DNA of 64,000 nucleotides from Streptomyces sp. Mut1. Its GTDB lineage: Bacteria; Actinomycetota; Actinomycetes; Streptomycetales; Streptomycetaceae. The stretch is taken from the NCBI RefSeq assembly GCF_030719295.1, contig NZ_CP120997.1, positions 2,418,001 through 2,482,000 of the forward strand, given 5' to 3'. The notes beneath the pieces are model-generated. The model made no database searches, was not told where the DNA came from, and was given only the letters and a program-made list of their open reading frames with translations. Positions 9,019 to 19,817 of the stretch are shown one piece after another. Numbering within the stretch: position 1 is the stretch's first letter; the number at the start of each line of letters is the position of its first letter. Made by a program: the position numbers and the translations under genes.

Positions 9019-10136
9019 GCCGTGCCCTCGTCGCGGGTGATTCCGAAGAGTTCGGCGAAGCGGCCGGTGAACAGGTCCTTGCCCTTGTACGCGCTGACCT
9101 GCGCGGCCGGCAGGACGGCCGGGCCGTCCGGGGTGGGCACCTGCCCCACCCCGCCGCCGGGGCCGAGCGGCAGCAGCGCCGAGGGCGGCGACGGCCGGTA
9201 GGTGCCCGTCGGAACCTCGCCGCGCACCTGGGCCAGGACGTTGCCCGCCACCACCTCGGCGTGCTTCATGGCGTACCCGGCCATCTTGGCCTCGGCCAGG
9301 CCGGTGAGGTCGCCGAGGGCGTAGATGTGGTCGTGGCCCACGACGTTGAGGCGTTCGGTGACCGGGACGCGGCCCTGCGCGTCGCGGGCGGCGACCCGGC
9401 CGTCGGCGAGGTAGCCGCCGTTGGAGCGCACGCCGTAGCAGCGGAACCAGAGGTCGGCCTCGATCGCGTCGCCGCCCGTCGTGGTCACCGTGAACGGCTT
9501 CAGGCGCCCCGGCTCGGCCGGCGGTTCCCCGGCGAGCGCGGTACCGAGCCGCAGCTCCACGCCGATCCCGTCCAGCTGGCGCAGCAGTTCCTCGCGGAAC
9601 TCCGGCAGGAAGCCCGGCATCAGCTCATCGGCCGGGTCGGTCACGATCACGTGCTTGCCGGGCCAGACCGCCTTGATCTCGCCGGAGAGTTCGAGGCCGA
9701 CCGGTCCGGCGCCGGCGATCAGCACTCGCCCGGCGGCGGCGAGTTCCGCGTGGGCTTCGCGTATCCGGGCCAGCGCGTCGCCGGAGAGGTCGGTGTCCGT
9801 CTTGGCGGGGAACGGGTAGTCGGAGCCGGACGCGAGCACCAGGTAGTCGGCGGCGATCCGCTCGCCGGAGGCCAGGGTGACGCCGCCCGGGTCGACGGCG
9901 ACGGCCCGTTCGCGGCGGAAGGTGCCGCGCTTCAGGAGGGTGTCGTACGGGAAGAAGATGTTCTCCGCCCAGTCGGGCCTGACCAGGGCCCGAAGTGATC
10001 CCGCCGCGTGGACGAATGCGTCCTTGGGGTCGATGAGCACCACATCGGTTTCCTCGTCGAGCGCTTTGGCGACCGCCGATCCGCCGTATCCCCCACCGAT
10101 GACCACAACCGTGCGACGGGCCGTTCCGTTTGCCAT
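9015..10136 (-). CDS. NAD(P)/FAD-dependent oxidoreductase (NDH-2/AIF-like)
   Basis: A 373-residue pyridine-nucleotide-disulphide oxidoreductase fold protein. The N-terminal FAD-binding motif VVVIGGGYGG is followed by a Glu/Asp-ending second strand. A second Rossmann motif, VLIAGAGPVGLELSGEI (about 145-160), binds NAD(P)H. The C-terminal FAD motif is HIYALGDLTGL. No redox-active CxxC pair is seen, so it resembles single-component NADH:quinone oxidoreductases and FSP1/AIF proteins rather than thioredoxin reductases. The longer reading frame would start at 10256, but the ATG at 10136 has GGGG 6 nt upstream and places the GxGxxG motif at the usual distance from the N-terminus. Its promoter carries paired operators matching the one at marR, so it is probably the main target of that repressor. 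Confidence 0.88.
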   Translation of the reverse strand: MANGTARRTVVVIGGGYGGSAVAKALDEETDVVLIDPKDAFVHAAGSLRALVRPDWAENIFFPYDTLLKRGTFRRERAVAVDPGGVTLASGERIAADYLVLASGSDYPFPAKTDTDLSGDALARIREAHAELAAAGRVLIAGAGPVGLELSGEIKAVWPGKHVIVTDPADELMPGFLPEFREELLRQLDGIGVELRLGTALAGEPPAEPGRLKPFTVTTTGGDAIEADLWFRCYGVRSNGGYLADGRVAARDAQGRVPVTERLNVVGHDHIYALGDLTGLAEAKMAGYAMKHAEVVAGNVLAQVRGEVPTGTYRPSPPSALLPLGPGGGVGQVPTPDGPAVLPAAQVSAYKGKDLFTGRFAELFGITRDEGTA

Positions 10137-10184
10137 GCCGATCCCCATCCCTGAATGAGCACGCATAAGTACGCGCATCATATA

Positions 10185-10226
10185 GTTCGCCACACGAACA
10201 TAATGGTTCGTGTCACGAACTGTAAA
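10185..10226 (-). promoter_or_regulatory. Oxidoreductase promoter with two MarR-type operators
   Basis: On the minus strand, TTTACA (10226-10221) and TATGTT (10202-10197) form a -35/-10 pair with an 18-bp spacer. The perfect palindrome GTTCGTG-T-CACGAAC (10206-10220) fills the spacer. A second copy, GTTCG-N5-CGAAC (10185-10199), overlaps the -10 and start region. The centres are 21 bp apart, two helical turns, which would let two dimers bind on one face. This is a classical repression layout. Confidence 0.72.
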
Positions 10227-10300
10227 GCGCTCATGCCGCTGCCCCGGCGGAGTCACCCGGGCCCTCTCCTCGCGGGCGGCGCGTCTGCGACCATGGACGG

Positions 10301-10705
10301 GTGACTGAGAATCCGCGCGACACGGTGCAGGAGCTGACCTTCTACGAGCAGGTCGGCGGCGAGGAGACCTTCAGGCGCCTGGTCCACCGCTTCTACCAGG
10401 GCGTCGCCGACGACCCGCTGCTGCGGCCGATGTATCCGGAGGAGGATCTCGGGCCCGCCGAGGAGCGGTTCGCGCTCTTCCTCATGCAGTACTGGGGCGG
10501 CCCGCGCACCTACAGCGACCGGCGCGGGCACCCCCGGCTGCGGATGCGGCACGCGCCGTTCCGGGTGGACCGCGCGGCGCACGACGCCTGGCTGGGCCAC
10601 ATGCGCGTGGCCCTGGACGAACTGGGCCTGGCACCCGAGCACGAGCGTCAGCTGTGGGACTACCTCACCTACGCCGCCGCCTCGATGGTGAACACGGACG
10701 GCTGA
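10301..10705 (+). CDS. glbO: Group II truncated haemoglobin
   Basis: A 134-residue globin of the truncated 2-on-2 type. The order FYEQVGG, FYQGVADDPLLRPMYP, and FLMQYWGGP is typical of GlbO proteins. The proximal haem histidine is in MRHAPF and the group II tryptophan is in AWLGHM. Such proteins bind oxygen or NO and are linked to redox and NO protection. The GTG at 10301 is taken as the start. Upstream is GACCAT at 6 nt distance, a weak -10 for a leaderless transcript. It is read divergently from the oxidoreductase, so the 164-bp gap holds both promoters, and the MarR-type operators could affect it too. Confidence 0.9.
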   Translation: MTENPRDTVQELTFYEQVGGEETFRRLVHRFYQGVADDPLLRPMYPEEDLGPAEERFALFLMQYWGGPRTYSDRRGHPRLRMRHAPFRVDRAAHDAWLGHMRVALDELGLAPEHERQLWDYLTYAAASMVNTDG

Positions 10706-10879
10706 GAAGCGGTCACAGGGCGAACATATACGTGCGGAATCCGGTGCTCTGCGGCCGGATACCGGTCACAATCCCATCAAGTTGTACCCGTAAGCGGTTT
10801 CCACACGCAGCGGCCGTCTGACAGCATCCAGGCAGCGCAGGGGGCGGGCGTTGCGTGAGTGGTGACTAGGGGGCCAGGT

Positions 10880-13800
10880 GTGACGGGGTTCGTCTTTCTG
10901 CGGGTGAGGGCGCACCGGCTCCTTCTCGCCGCGGCCGTGCTGGCCGTGCTCCTGACCACCTCGGTACTGGCCGCGCTCACCGCGTTCTCCGGTTCCATCG
11001 GGGACGCCGCGCTGCGCCACACCCTCACCCACCGCTCGGCCGTCCCCGCCGCGCTCCTGGTCTCCGCGCAACTGGAGCCCGGCGAGCGGGAGTCCGCCGA
11101 CACCGCGGCGCGCGAGGCCGCCCGGGAGTCCTTCGACGGCCTGCCGGTGACCGTGCGGAAGCTGGAGGCCTCCGGTCCGTACGCGCTGCCGCGCGGCCTC
11201 CAGGCCCCGGCCGCCCGGCGCGGTGACCCGGACCTCACCCACTTCGCCTCGCTGGACCGCAGCCGCGTCCGCCTCACCGCAGGCCGCATGCCCGTCGCCG
11301 GGGCGGGGAAGAGCGGCGGCCCCGTCGAGGTCGCCCTCCCCTCGACCGCCGCCGCTGCCCTGTCGCTGAAGCCCGGCGCGCGGCTGAAGGTCACCGACCG
11401 GCTGGGCGGCAAGCCGGTGCGCATCGTGATTACCGGGCTCTACAAGGCCGCCGACCAGGCCGACCCGTACTGGCAGTTGGACGCGCTCGGCGGTCGCGGC
11501 GTCCGCAAGGTCGTCTTCACGACCTACGGCCCGCTGCTCACCGACCCGGCGGTGCTCGGCTCGGGGCGGATCAGCTCGGGCGAGGTGTCCTGGCTGGCCT
11601 CCGCCGACTTCCGGACCGTCACCACCGGCCGTATGGAGGCCCTGCACGACGCGGCGACCACAGGCCCGAAGAAGCTGCTGGCCCGGCCCGAGTTCAAGGA
11701 CGGGGCGAGCGCGCGGACATCCCTGCCCACCGTGCTCGACCAGGTCGACCGCGCGCTGCTGGTCTCCCGCTCGACGCTGACGATCGTGGCCGTGCAACTG
11801 GTCCTGCTCGCCGGGTACGCCCTGCTGCTCGTGGCCCGGCTGCTCAGCAGCGAACGCGCCGGGGAGACCGAACTGCTGCGGGCACGCGGCGGATCGCGTG
11901 CCCGGATCACCTCGCTCGCGGCCGTCGAGGCGCTGCTGCTCGCGCTGCCCGCCGCCGTCGTCGCGCCGCTGCTCGCCGGCCCGCTGACCCGGCTCCTCGC
12001 CGACCGCGGCGAACTCTCCCGGATCGGTCTGCGCCTGGACACCGGGGTCACGGGACAGGTGTGGCTGATCGCCGCCGTCACCGCGCTGGCCTGCGCGCTC
12101 GCCGTGGTGGCGCCCGCGCTGGCCGCCAGCTCCGGGGGCAGGCGCTCGACGCGTTCGGCCGCGCTGCCCGCACCGGTCCGGGCGGGCGCGGACCTGGCGC
12201 TGCTGCTGATCGCGGCCGTCGCGTACTGGCAGCTGGACCGGCAGACCAAGGGCTCGGGGAGCGGCGCGCTCAGCGGCGACCGCTCGGGCGGGCTCGGGAT
12301 CGACCCGCTGCTCGTGGCCGCGCCCGCGCTGGCCCTGCTCGCCGGGACCGTGCTGACCCTGCGGCTGCTGCCGCCCGCCGCGCGCCTCGCGGAGCGCCGG
12401 GCGGCGGGCGGCCGGGGGCTCGCGACCGCCCTGGCCGGCTGGCAGTTCAGCCGCCGCCCCCTGCGGGGTGCCGGGCCGGTCCTGCTGCTGGTCCTCTCGG
12501 TGGCGATGGGCATGCTGGCGATCGGGCAGAGCGCCTCGTGGAACCGTTCGCAGAGCGACCAGGCCGACTTCAGGTCCGGTGCCTCGGTGCGCATGACGGG
12601 CGGCATCAGCGCGGACCCGGCCAAGTCCGGTGCGTACGAGGGGCTGCCGGGCGTACGCGAGGTGGCGCCCGCCTTCCGGACGACGGTGGACCTCTCCGAC
12701 GAGCGCACCGCCGACATCCTCGCGCTGGACACCACGCACGCCGACGAGCGGATGCTGATGCGCGACGACCTCGGCGGCGGCTCCACCGCCCGGCTGTTCG
12801 ACTCGCTCGCTCCGGAGAAGACCGCGCGCACCGGGCTGCCGCTGCCCGACGGCAGCACCCGGCTCCGCTTCGACCTGGCGATCTCCGTACCGGCCGCCGC
12901 CCACCAGACCTCGCCCTCCGGCATGGCCCCGCAGCTCACCGTGTTGCTGGAGGACCGCTACGGCCTCCCGTACCAGGTGGCCGCCGGGGCCGTGCCGGCC
13001 GACGGGAAGGTCCGCCCGTTCGAGATCAAGGTGGCCGCCGCCGGCGGGCTGGCCGTCACCGGCTTCGAACTGGACGACAAGCAGCCCGTCGCTCACGGCG
13101 AGTCGCACCGGCTCGCCGTCACCCAGCTGCGCACGGTCGGCGAGGACGGCGCCGAGCGGCCGGTCCCGCTGCCTTCCGGTTTCCGCTGGCAGGCCGCCGT
13201 GAGCGCCGACTCGTTCGGCGACGTGCAGCCCGGCGCGGCCGCCTTCCCCACCGCGTCGGCCGCCACCCCGCTGGGCGTCGACTACCTCACCGGCTCGGTC
13301 ACCTACGAGGACGCGGTGTACTCGGTGCCCGCCCTCAACGTGCGGATCACCGCGGAGCGGCCCAAGACCCCGGCCATGATCCAGGCGGTCGCCACGGACG
13401 CCTATCTCAAGGCCACCGGGGCGAAGACCGGGCAGGCCGTCGACGTCACGCTGGCCGGCGAACGGGTCCGGGTGAAGATCGCCCGGACCGTGCACCGGCT
13501 GCCGACGACCGGCCCCGGCGGCTCCGCCGAGGCGACCACGGAGTACCGGCGGGCCAGGGACGGCGGGGCGCTGCTGCTCGACCTCAGGTCCCTGGGCCAG
13601 GTCTTCGCCCAGCGGCCGAGCGCCCGGCTCACCGCCACCGAGTGGTGGCTGAGCACCGCCCCCGGCCGCACCGCCGAGGCCGCCGCCGCGCTGCGCGCCC
13701 TGCCCGACACCGACCCCGCGCAGGTGCTGGTCCGCGACGAGGTCGCCGACGAACTGGTCAGCGATCCGCTGGGGGCGGGCCCGCAGTCGGCGCTGCTCGC

Positions 13801-14200
13801 GGTGGCGGTCGTCGCGGCGGCCCTGGCCGCGGTCGGCTTCGCGGTGGCGGCGACCGGCTCGCAGCGGGAGCGTTCCGCCGAATTCGCCGTGCTGCGCGCG
13901 CTGGGCACCCCGCGCCGCCAGCTGGCCCGGATGACCGCGGCCGAGCAGGGCGTGCTGATCGCCATCGCCCTGCTGGTCGGGGGCGCGCTGGGGGCACTGC
14001 TCACCCGGGCGGTGGTGCCGCTGATCGTGCTGACCGGACAGGCGGCCCAGCCGGTGCCGTCGGTGCTGGTGCGACTGCCGGCCGGACAGGTCGCGCTGCT
14101 GCTGGCCGGGGTCGCGGCCCTGCCGCTGCTCATCGTCGCGGCCCTCGCCCTGCGCCGCGCCGACCCCGCGATTTCGCTGCGCCACCAGGGGGACCACTGA
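10880..14200 (+). CDS. ABC transporter permease, FtsX/MacB-like, first of two
   Basis: A 1106-residue membrane protein. An N-terminal membrane segment (VLAVLLTTSVLAALTAF) is followed by a large extracytoplasmic region. Two FtsX-type blocks follow: transmembrane helices around residues 295-460 and a last set of three at about 975-1095, ending in the usual EFAVLRALGTPRRQLARM signature. Between them lies a second large extracellular domain. The frame is open from GTG 10859, but GTG 10880 has AGGGGG 6 nt upstream and is preferred. The next permease starts 2 nt after the stop and the ATPase overlaps that one, so the three form one transporter operon. Such transporters usually work on extracytoplasmic lipids, lipoproteins or peptides; the substrate here is unknown. 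Confidence 0.9.
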   Translation: MTGFVFLRVRAHRLLLAAAVLAVLLTTSVLAALTAFSGSIGDAALRHTLTHRSAVPAALLVSAQLEPGERESADTAAREAARESFDGLPVTVRKLEASGPYALPRGLQAPAARRGDPDLTHFASLDRSRVRLTAGRMPVAGAGKSGGPVEVALPSTAAAALSLKPGARLKVTDRLGGKPVRIVITGLYKAADQADPYWQLDALGGRGVRKVVFTTYGPLLTDPAVLGSGRISSGEVSWLASADFRTVTTGRMEALHDAATTGPKKLLARPEFKDGASARTSLPTVLDQVDRALLVSRSTLTIVAVQLVLLAGYALLLVARLLSSERAGETELLRARGGSRARITSLAAVEALLLALPAAVVAPLLAGPLTRLLADRGELSRIGLRLDTGVTGQVWLIAAVTALACALAVVAPALAASSGGRRSTRSAALPAPVRAGADLALLLIAAVAYWQLDRQTKGSGSGALSGDRSGGLGIDPLLVAAPALALLAGTVLTLRLLPPAARLAERRAAGGRGLATALAGWQFSRRPLRGAGPVLLLVLSVAMGMLAIGQSASWNRSQSDQADFRSGASVRMTGGISADPAKSGAYEGLPGVREVAPAFRTTVDLSDERTADILALDTTHADERMLMRDDLGGGSTARLFDSLAPEKTARTGLPLPDGSTRLRFDLAISVPAAAHQTSPSGMAPQLTVLLEDRYGLPYQVAAGAVPADGKVRPFEIKVAAAGGLAVTGFELDDKQPVAHGESHRLAVTQLRTVGEDGAERPVPLPSGFRWQAAVSADSFGDVQPGAAAFPTASAATPLGVDYLTGSVTYEDAVYSVPALNVRITAERPKTPAMIQAVATDAYLKATGAKTGQAVDVTLAGERVRVKIARTVHRLPTTGPGGSAEATTEYRRARDGGALLLDLRSLGQVFAQRPSARLTATEWWLSTAPGRTAEAAAALRALPDTDPAQVLVRDEVADELVSDPLGAGPQSALLAVAVVAAALAAVGFAVAATGSQRERSAEFAVLRALGTPRRQLARMTAAEQGVLIAIALLVGGALGALLTRAVVPLIVLTGQAAQPVPSVLVRLPAGQVALLLAGVAALPLLIVAALALRRADPAISLRHQGDH

Positions 14201-14201
14201 C

Positions 14202-17011
14202 ATGAGCCCGCGTTCGAGAACCCCCCGCACGGCGGCCGCATCCGCCCCCTGGGTACGGACCCGGCTGCGGACCGCGCCCGGCGCCGCCTGCGCGTTCTTC
14301 CTGCTGGTGCTGGTGACGGCGTTCCTCGCCGCCGCCTTCCCCCGCTCCGTCGACCGCTACGAGGGCCAGGGGCTGCGCCACGACCTCGACGTCGTCGAAC
14401 CGAGGCGCAGCGTCCTGGAGGTGAGCGGCCCGCAGCCGGGACTGGAACTGCCGGCCGCCGCGCGCGAGGAGGCGGTGCGCGGGGCCACGATGGCCGCCGC
14501 GCAGCGCCGCATCCTGGACGCGCTGCCCGACCCGGTGCGGGCCGACGCCGCCCAGTCCGCCTACGGGGTCCGCACCTCGGACCCGGTCGCGGCGAAGGAG
14601 ACCTGGCTCCCCCGCCCGTACGGCATCGACCCGGCCCTGACCTACGTCACACAGTCCGCGCTGCCCGACCACGCCACCCTGCGCACGGGGTCGTGGCCGA
14701 AGGCGCGCGGCCAGGTGACGATGCAGACCCGCGAGGTCGAGGCGGCCGTGACCGAGGCGACCGCGAAGGCGCTGCGGATCGAGGCCGGTGCGACGGTCGC
14801 CGTCCCGACCCGGGGCGGCGGGAAGGTGACCGTACGCGTCACCGGCATCGTCGCCCCGAAGCACCCGAAGGCCTCCTACTGGTCGGCCGAGCAGCTGCTG
14901 CGCACCCCGTCGCTGGTCCCCATCCCCAGCAAGGACAGCCCGCGCTACTACTGGACGGCCGCGCTGCTGCTGCCCCCGGACGCCGGCCCGGCCCTGCTCG
15001 CCACGACGGGGCAGCCCGAGCTGTACTGGCGGCTCGCGCCGGACAGCTCCCGCCTGGACTCCCGCGACGTGGACCGGCTGCGTACGGCGGTCGCCTCGCT
15101 GGAGGGCGGCCCCGGACTGCTCACGATGCGCCAACTGGCCGGGGACACGGTCACCGTCACCACTGACCTGGACGAGATCCTGGCCTCCTACGACGGCATG
15201 CGCGCGGCGATCGAGCCGGTCGTCACGGTGGCCGCCGTCGGTATCGGGGCCGTCGCCGCCGTCGTCCTGCTGATGACGGGCGGCCTGATCGCGGGCCGCC
15301 GGCACGCCGAACTGGCCCTGCTGCGGGCCCGCGGCGGGTCCCTGGCCGGCATCGGGGGCCGGCTGCTCGCCGAGACCGCGGTGACGGCCGTACCGGCGGG
15401 TGCGCTGGGGCTGCTGCTCGCGGTCCTTGCCGTGGGCGAGGCCAGGATGCTGCCCGCCGTGGCCGGGGCCGGCGCGGTCGTCGTGCTGGTCTGCGCGGCG
15501 CTCCCGCTGCACACGGCCCTCCTGCACCGCAAGCACCAGCTGCACGGCGCCCGGGACGACCTGGCGACCGCCCGCCCGTCCCGGCGGCGTACGGTCGCCG
15601 AGCTGACCCTGCTGGTGCTGGCCGTCGGCGCCGTCGCGGCGCTGCGCCGGCGCGGCACGGACAGCGCGGGCGGCACCGACCTGCTGGTCAGCGCCGCGCC
15701 CGTGCTGGTCGCGCTGATCGCGGCCGTGGTCCTGGTCCGGCTCTACCCGCTGCCGCTGCGGCTCGCGCTGCGGTCCGTGGCCCGGCTGCGCGGTGCGGTC
15801 GGCTTCCTGTCGCTGGCGCGGGCGGGCCGCTCCTCGGCCTCCGGCACCCTGCCGCTGCTCGCGCTGCTGGTCGCGCTGACGACGGCGGCGTTCGGCGGCT
15901 CGGTCCTCGCGGGGGTCGCGGACGCCCGTGACGACGCGGCCGTGCTCGCCACCGGGGCCGACGCCCGGATCAGCGGTCCGGGCGACTCCGTACCGCTGCC
16001 CGCCGCCCTGATCCGCGCGGCCGGCGCAGCGGACGGCGTACGCGAGGTGGTGCGGGTCCAGATCGAGTACGGGGTCTCGCTGCCGCCCGCGGCCGGCGGG
16101 TTCGAGGACGCGAAGGGCGCGACGCTGATCGGCGTCGACCCGGACGTGTACGCCCGGCTGGCCCGTGCCGTCGGCCTCGGCTCCTTCCCGGCCGGCCGGC
16201 TGAAGGCCACCGACGCGCGGCCGGAGAAGGGGCGGCCCGCGTCGAAGGACCGGGTCCTGCCGGTGATCGCCTCGCCCTCGGTCGCCGAGCGGCTCGGGGA
16301 CGGGGCGCGCGATCTCCAGTCGCTGGCCGGTGACTTCAAGGTCAGGGTGGCCGGCACGGTCACCCGCACTCCGGCCGTCTCCGACACCTCCTTCATGATC
16401 GTCGACGCCTCCGCCCTCACCCACCGGCAGACCACCGCGCTCCTCCTCACCGGCGACCGCCCGGACGCCGCCGGGCTGCGCGAGGCCGCCGCCGACGCGG
16501 GCAAGGGGTTCTCCGTACAGCTGCGCTCCGAGCAGCGCGCCTCGTACGTCGACACCCCGATGCAGAACGGCGCCGAGCGGATCTACCTGGCGGCCATCGC
16601 GGCCGGTGCCGGGTACGCCCTGCTCGCCGTGCTCCTCTCGCTGCTGCGGACCGCCCCGGAACGCACCACGCTGCTGGCCCGGCTGCGCACCATGGGCCTC
16701 ACCTCCCGGCAGGGCGGGCGCCTCCTCGGCTTCGAGGCCATGCCGCAGGCCCTGCTCGCCGCCGTGGGCGGGCTGCTCGTCGGCCGGGCCACCATCGCAC
16801 TGCTCGCACCGGGCATCGACCTGGTGCACCTCGCGCTCTCGACCGGCCCCGGCTCCAGCCTGCTGGACACCGCACCGCTGCGCACCGACCCGTGGTCCCT
16901 GGTCCTGCCGGCGCTGGGCGTGATCGTCCTCGCCGCCGCGGTGGCCGGGGCGCAGGCCTGGTGGGCGGGCCGCCGCGGATCGATCACCGAACTCAGGGCA
17001 GGAGACTCCCG

Positions 17012-17015
<4 letters not shown>
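14202..17015 (+). CDS. ABC transporter permease, FtsX/MacB-like, second of two
   Basis: A 937-residue membrane protein with the same plan as its upstream neighbour: one N-terminal helix (FFLLVLVTAFLAAAFP), an extracellular region of about 300 residues, a cluster of helices (about 340-560), a second extracellular domain and a C-terminal cluster of three helices (about 790-925). The segment TTLLARLRTMGLTSRQGGRLLG is the cytoplasmic coupling region seen in FtsX permeases. Its ATG lies 2 nt after the preceding stop and its own stop overlaps the ATPase start (ATGA at 17012-17015), which implies strict co-translation. The two permeases probably form a heterodimer with the ATPase. Confidence 0.9.
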
Positions 17016-18004
<989 letters not shown>

Positions 18005-18049
18005 CGGCCGCGGGGTGACCGCAGCCGAGGCCGGCCGGTGAACGGCCGT

Positions 18050-18055
18050 TAGGAT
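18050..18055 (+). promoter_or_regulatory. -10 hexamer for a leaderless DUF2804 transcript
   Basis: TAGGAT lies exactly 6 nt before the ATG at 18062, and no Shine-Dalgarno sequence is present. Transcription is therefore predicted to begin at the start codon. Confidence 0.55.
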
Positions 18056-18061
18056 CCGGCC

Positions 18062-19111
18062 ATGACGACGTTCGAACGCGAGATCACCGAGCCGGTCGAC
18101 CTGTGTCTGCCCGACGGCACGCTCAATCAGGCGGCGGTCGGCTGGTCGCGGGTGCCGCTGCACCGCGCCAATCTGCGCGGCTGGGGCCGGACGAAGCGCT
18201 GGGAGTACTGGTGCGTGACGACGCCCACGCATCTGGTGGCGCTGACCGTCAGCGACCTGGACTTCCTCGCCCTGAACACCGTCTACCTGCTCGAATACGC
18301 GCCGGGCGGCCTGGAGTTGGAGCGGACCGCGATCATCCCGGCGGGCCGCGGAGTCCACCTCCCCGACACCGTGGCAGGCGCCCCCGGCTCCCCGGACGTG
18401 GTGACCGGCCCGGCGCGCCCCACGGGCGGCAAGGTGCGCGTCGAGATCCGCGACGAGCCCGGCGGCACCCGGCTGCGGGCGCGCTGCCTGACCCAGGAGC
18501 GGCTGCCGCTCGAAGTGGACCTCCTGGTCGCCCGGCCGCCGGGCCACGAGTCGCTCTCCGTGGTCGTGCCCTGGGACAGCCGGCGCTTCCAGTACACCTC
18601 GAAGCAGACCGCGCTGCCCGCGTCCGGCCGGGTCCGGATCGGCAGCGAGTTCCTGGAGTTCGACGGGGACGACACCTGGGCCGTCCTGGACCACGGCCGG
18701 GGCCGCTGGCCGCGTACGGTCGACTGGAACTGGGGCGCCGCCTCCGGGCGCACCGACGGGCACACCGTGGGCCTCCAGTTCGGCGGGCGCTGGACCCTGG
18801 GCAGCGGCTCCACGGAGAACGGGCTCTGTGTGGACGGCCGGCTCAGCAAGATCGGCGAGGAGCTGGCCTGGCGCTGGTCACCGGCCGATCCGCTCGCCCC
18901 GTGGACCATCCGCACCCCGCTGACCGGCCAGGTGGACCTGACGTTCACCCCGTTCCACAACCGCAGGGCCCGCACCGAGGCCGGCCTGATCGCCAACCGC
19001 ACCGACCAGTGCTTCGGCCACTACGACGGCCGTGTCCGCACCGACGACGGCAAGGAGATCGCGGTGGACCGCCTGCTGGGCTGGGCGGAGGACGTGCACA
19101 TGCGCTGGTGA
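18062..19111 (+). CDS. DUF2804 family protein
   Basis: A 349-residue soluble protein that I recognise as DUF2804 from its overall pattern: an N-terminal EITEPVDLCLPDGTLN segment, RTKRWEYWCV, the lipocalin-like beta region with VDWNWGAASG, and the C-terminal FGHYDGRV...LGWAEDVHMRW. No signal peptide is seen. The family is widespread in Actinobacteria and of unknown function; its fold is beta-rich and resembles lipid- or ligand-binding barrels (family knowledge). Its stop is 13 nt from the stop of the convergent gene, with no terminator between them. Confidence 0.85.
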   Translation: MTTFEREITEPVDLCLPDGTLNQAAVGWSRVPLHRANLRGWGRTKRWEYWCVTTPTHLVALTVSDLDFLALNTVYLLEYAPGGLELERTAIIPAGRGVHLPDTVAGAPGSPDVVTGPARPTGGKVRVEIRDEPGGTRLRARCLTQERLPLEVDLLVARPPGHESLSVVVPWDSRRFQYTSKQTALPASGRVRIGSEFLEFDGDDTWAVLDHGRGRWPRTVDWNWGAASGRTDGHTVGLQFGGRWTLGSGSTENGLCVDGRLSKIGEELAWRWSPADPLAPWTIRTPLTGQVDLTFTPFHNRRARTEAGLIANRTDQCFGHYDGRVRTDDGKEIAVDRLLGWAEDVHMRW

Positions 19112-19124
19112 CCGGGGCGGCGGG

Positions 19125-19817
19125 TCAGCCGCGTACGGAGACCGCGAGGTTCCCGAGGCCGCCGGCCGCGCCCGCCCGGCGCAGCGCGATGGAACCGTAC
19201 GGGGTGCGCAGCCTCAGCCAGCCACCGGCCGCCAGCAAGGCGACGGGGAAGCCGGGGGCGGCGCGCAGGAAGCCGAGAGCCTGCGCGGCGTGCACGGCGC
19301 GCAGCGGGAGCTCCGTGGCGGCGACGGTGCGCGACCAGATGTCGTGCCCGATGCGGTCCCGCTCGGCCCGGGTGCGCAGTTCCTCGGGCAGGGCCTCGTC
19401 GCGGGTCCTGAACTCGGTGACCGCGGCGTTCAGCGCGGCGCGCAGGGAGGCGGGGTCGGGCAGCCCGGGACGCTCGGCCCAGCCGCCGCGCGGCGGGAGG
19501 ACACCGGCCCAGGGCGGCCCGGTCACCGGGGCGGGCAGGACGCCGGTGCCGGCGTCCGGGCCCTCGGCGGAGAGGGACTCCAGGAGTTCCCCGGCCGACA
19601 CCGTGACGTCGAAGTCGTGCGCGTCCGCCAGCCGCGCCGCCCGGATCGCCAGCACGTCGAACGACGGTGGCCTGCCGAACACGGCGAGCGCGCCGCCGCC
19701 CGACTGGAGGCGTACGGCCGCGGCCCGGTCGTAGTGGAGCAGCCGTCCGAGGAAGGCCGCGAGATCCGCGGCCTCCCTCGCGTCGGCGAACCGCAGCGAC
19801 TGTACGGACACGGTCAT
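19125..19817 (-). CDS. Uncharacterised actinobacterial protein, third gene of the ettA operon
   Basis: A 230-residue protein with no family that I recognise. The N-terminal 60 residues (VQSLRFADAREAADLAAFLGRL) look like a compact alpha/beta unit, followed by a Pro/Gly-rich centre and a helical C-terminus. There is no signal peptide or membrane segment. Its ATG overlaps the thioesterase stop (ATGA at 19814-19817), so it is translated together with that gene, downstream of ettA. Function is unknown. Confidence 0.8.
   Translation of the reverse strand: MTVSVQSLRFADAREAADLAAFLGRLLHYDRAAAVRLQSGGGALAVFGRPPSFDVLAIRAARLADAHDFDVTVSAGELLESLSAEGPDAGTGVLPAPVTGPPWAGVLPPRGGWAERPGLPDPASLRAALNAAVTEFRTRDEALPEELRTRAERDRIGHDIWSRTVAATELPLRAVHAAQALGFLRAAPGFPVALLAAGGWLRLRTPYGSIALRRAGAAGGLGNLAVSVRG

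Noticed and set aside
10766..14230. A very long open frame on the minus strand opposite the first FtsX-type permease
   Set aside because: It is the antisense of a gene with clear motifs and membrane segments. Its product is Arg/Gly/Gln-rich without domains, the usual artefact of GC-rich third positions. Similar antisense frames at 1299-4145, 20230-21972 and 47007-49043 were dropped for the same reason.
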